Source: an uncultured Lachnospiraceae bacterium (GTDB lineage: Bacteria > Bacillota > Clostridia > Lachnospirales > Lachnospiraceae). Taken from it: a stretch of DNA of 9,212 nt. The notes beneath the pieces are model-generated. The model had not been told where the DNA came from, searched no databases, and worked only from the letters and a program-made list of their open reading frames with translations. Shown here piece by piece: positions 8,601 through 9,212 of the stretch (within the stretch, counting starts at the first letter, position 1; every line of letters begins with the position of its first letter). The position numbers and the translations under genes are program-made. The stretch lies in NCBI GenBank assembly GCA_902782625.1, contig CACZNZ010000280.1:1-9212 (forward strand), given 5' to 3'.

Positions 8601-9212
8601 TCATGCCGGGCAACCTATTGTTGCAGATCTTGAGGCAGAGAAATTTGTTCCTTCGATTTCAACCTTGGTTTTAGCATCTCAAATGGGGTGGCTTGATTAT
8701 TTGACACCACTACAAAAGGATTTCTTTATACCTGAAAGCTATAGCGTCTTTTTCAGAGAACGATACCTACATGCTTCTATATCTCCAAGTGTCTCTCCAG
8801 GAACAATGTATTTTCAGGATGATCAGGTCTTCTTGGTTGAGCAGGATAAAAAGCTTCCTGAAATCTGGGAAAATATCATAGAGTTTTGTGAAAAGTGTTC
8901 ATACTGTTCCGTATCCACAGATGAAAGAATCAATCTTGTTTTCGGAAAAGACATTTCTGGTGAAAAACTTATGACAGGATTTAAACTGGATGTAGCACAA
9001 TTGGACGCGATCATTTTGGCTCAGAAAAAGAACTCGATTTATATTTGTGACGATTTGTTTTTCAGGAAACTTGCATCAACAATACAAGTTAAAAATATAA
9101 ACTTTGTTTCAATTATGCTTCATTACCAAGATTCTTACTTGTATCCAACACTTAATGCTTTGGCAAAAACCAATTATTTCCTTGTCCCTTTCTTGACAAG
9201 CAGCGACGAAGA
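5695..9212 (+). CDS. Giant multidomain protein: Mrr-like nuclease, TPR-like middle, GreA/GreB-like module, PIN-like domain; 3' truncated
   Basis: The frame stays open from ATG 5695 to the window end, giving at least 1172 residues. Domains in order: (a) about 20-155, a PD-(D/E)XK Mrr-like restriction nuclease, with a helix containing SFEEM, then HPGVEVEP (G54, E56, E58) and FQSKYF (Q77, K79), followed by LDHLYLFCNE; (b) about 200-780, an alpha-solenoid rich in Tyr/Leu helices, clearest as TPR-like pairs near 455-520 (YYLALCLEAKCMFDEAIDIY); (c) about 806-876, a strand-rich module ending LLGKKLQHKV and YTVLSI, matching the GreA/GreB C-terminal pattern in which LxGKKxGDxV precedes YxVxxI; (d) about 980-1172, a PIN-like domain with STLVLAS, GWLDYL, LDAIILAQ (D1104) and ICDDLFFRKLA (D1119, D1120). 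Inference: a scaffolded effector with DNA- and possibly RNA-cleaving ends. The gene is AT rich (30-32% GC in two lines counted). No signal peptide or membrane helix is seen. Whether it belongs to the same transcript is likely but unproved. Confidence 0.82.
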   Translation, partial: MVDQYRNYPDLSWALFEICNRNPTSSFEEMSRSLFYYEFLKETNVPHSDHNHPGVEVEPVLEPLRDDQPIRRRVSFQSKYFKDRINYTQIKHSIQKTIQKYAGKLDHLYLFCNETITKTSKQYKEIEQLLRENGITIQPVSNNDIFLLVRKYKDVAQYFFVARGVSLGHLTANVSTMVSIDSSITTAFDSDSVDKGKEELTRTLILEKITECRKAIVEMRLKQAKSMITYILEYDLHEIKEAQALYYYKYLIDLFDGQKATFDKLPTSYKLEGEWIQAFFDNPYEVQKQELSRHYPETQLFVIEKLFTEKKWDYVLELYNTSQTDEFTKEVYIQIQFHAGLSYYNLHDLVHACPILDSLIGVYQDDKYKLFSVCAHIAWINQKHRECQREQYDELIDLLKDLDELCHCDQYKSNELMIATISLEAYYNLGLFDDKFIEAAISKQKEFSEATQNHYYVKYYLALCLEAKCMFDEAIDIYKSLDWKNEDLVASRYMFCLSQKEEFQRAKEIYLEIPDESKSEKVVGVYLHVLEKSHDNDYISCLEKTIQENCDSIEALFAASFYINDKQAFKRYVLPVLGRKMVNLSWDNIPFYIKAGLLLKFSQFGLFKQMEQVLVEIQDLHMLDQHIVNEIYKSFASFSNRQFNKHEKTFSADKPLDQIDLMSARFITEGLMPKQFLTVRYLCAGAAQKPYSMLKFARDIYDLEPQLWVARSIVAILAEQGEKRTEAYSPYINALKDSHVPDHCIVVSYALRRQGQDEMADYYIYKALYYLNDKEDYTILRNCFSFAISDITRGAPEEKTDSIREKTIVVLQNNRTKENSTLCIDSESELNDANNHSFGAIHVNSGQWEHTKLLGKKLQHKVTLHQDEYTVLSIESRKEFVCRYIFKKLQDNPDKFKGVAWVVSAKDGEEFIAQLKALTNRKDQIKSLVESYDFRDNSLGLPIDAFIFGDYSRYIDALRMLLFVKDLIYHAGQPIVADLEAEKFVPSISTLVLASQMGWLDYLTPLQKDFFIPESYSVFFRERYLHASISPSVSPGTMYFQDDQVFLVEQDKKLPEIWENIIEFCEKCSYCSVSTDERINLVFGKDISGEKLMTGFKLDVAQLDAIILAQKKNSIYICDDLFFRKLASTIQVKNINFVSIMLHYQDSYLYPTLNALAKTNYFLVPFLTSSDE

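Larger units (their letters stand above)
1..9212 (+). other. Putative phage-defence operon (BREX type 3-like tail plus two nuclease effectors)
   Basis: Five co-directional genes have gaps of 3, -8, 3 and 80 bases. Helicase then PglZ then a small protein matches the order brxHII-pglZ-brxA of type 3 BREX as I recall it. The HNH and Mrr/TPR/GreA/PIN genes are not part of that standard set. The methyltransferase (PglX) and ATPase (BrxC) would be expected upstream of base 1 and cannot be seen. Confidence 0.6.

Overview
The window is a densely packed run of five genes, all on the + strand, cut at both ends: the first gene lacks its N-terminus and the last lacks its C-terminus. Strong AGGAG/GGAG ribosome binding sites 6 bases before the starts, together with the codon use, suggest a Bacillota host, perhaps a Paenibacillus/Brevibacillus-like Bacillales. 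That placement is an inference from style, not from a marker gene. There is no RNA gene, transposase, CRISPR array or convincing promoter or terminator in the window.

Layout: (1) 1-1950, C-terminal two thirds or so of a SNF2-family helicase; (2) 1954-3429, a compact PglZ-type alkaline-phosphatase-superfamily protein; (3) 3422-4150, an uncharacterised 242-residue protein whose position matches BrxA after pglZ in type 3 BREX; (4) 4154-5614, an HNH endonuclease with a McrA-like C-terminus and a McrB-associated type of N-terminal region; (5) 5695-9212 and beyond, a giant protein (at least 1172 residues) open to the end of the window, with an Mrr-like PD-(D/E)XK nuclease domain, a long helical TPR-like middle, a GreA/GreB-C-terminal-like module and a PIN-like domain. 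Genes 1-4 are spaced by 3 bases, an 8-base overlap and 3 bases, so they look like one translationally coupled operon. Gene 5 follows after 80 bases.

Interpretation: helicase-PglZ-small protein is the hallmark of the 3' part of a BREX type 3-like (or DISARM/BREX hybrid) anti-phage system. The methyltransferase and ATPase genes normally found upstream would lie outside the window. What is unusual is the attached effector set: an HNH nuclease probably guided by a DNA-reading module, and a multi-domain protein that appears to combine a DNA nuclease with a possible RNA nuclease and a module resembling a transcription-factor domain. Base composition falls from about half GC in genes 1-2 to roughly a third in genes 4-5 (a few lines counted by hand), suggesting that the effectors were added from a different source. 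The function of the whole is inference.
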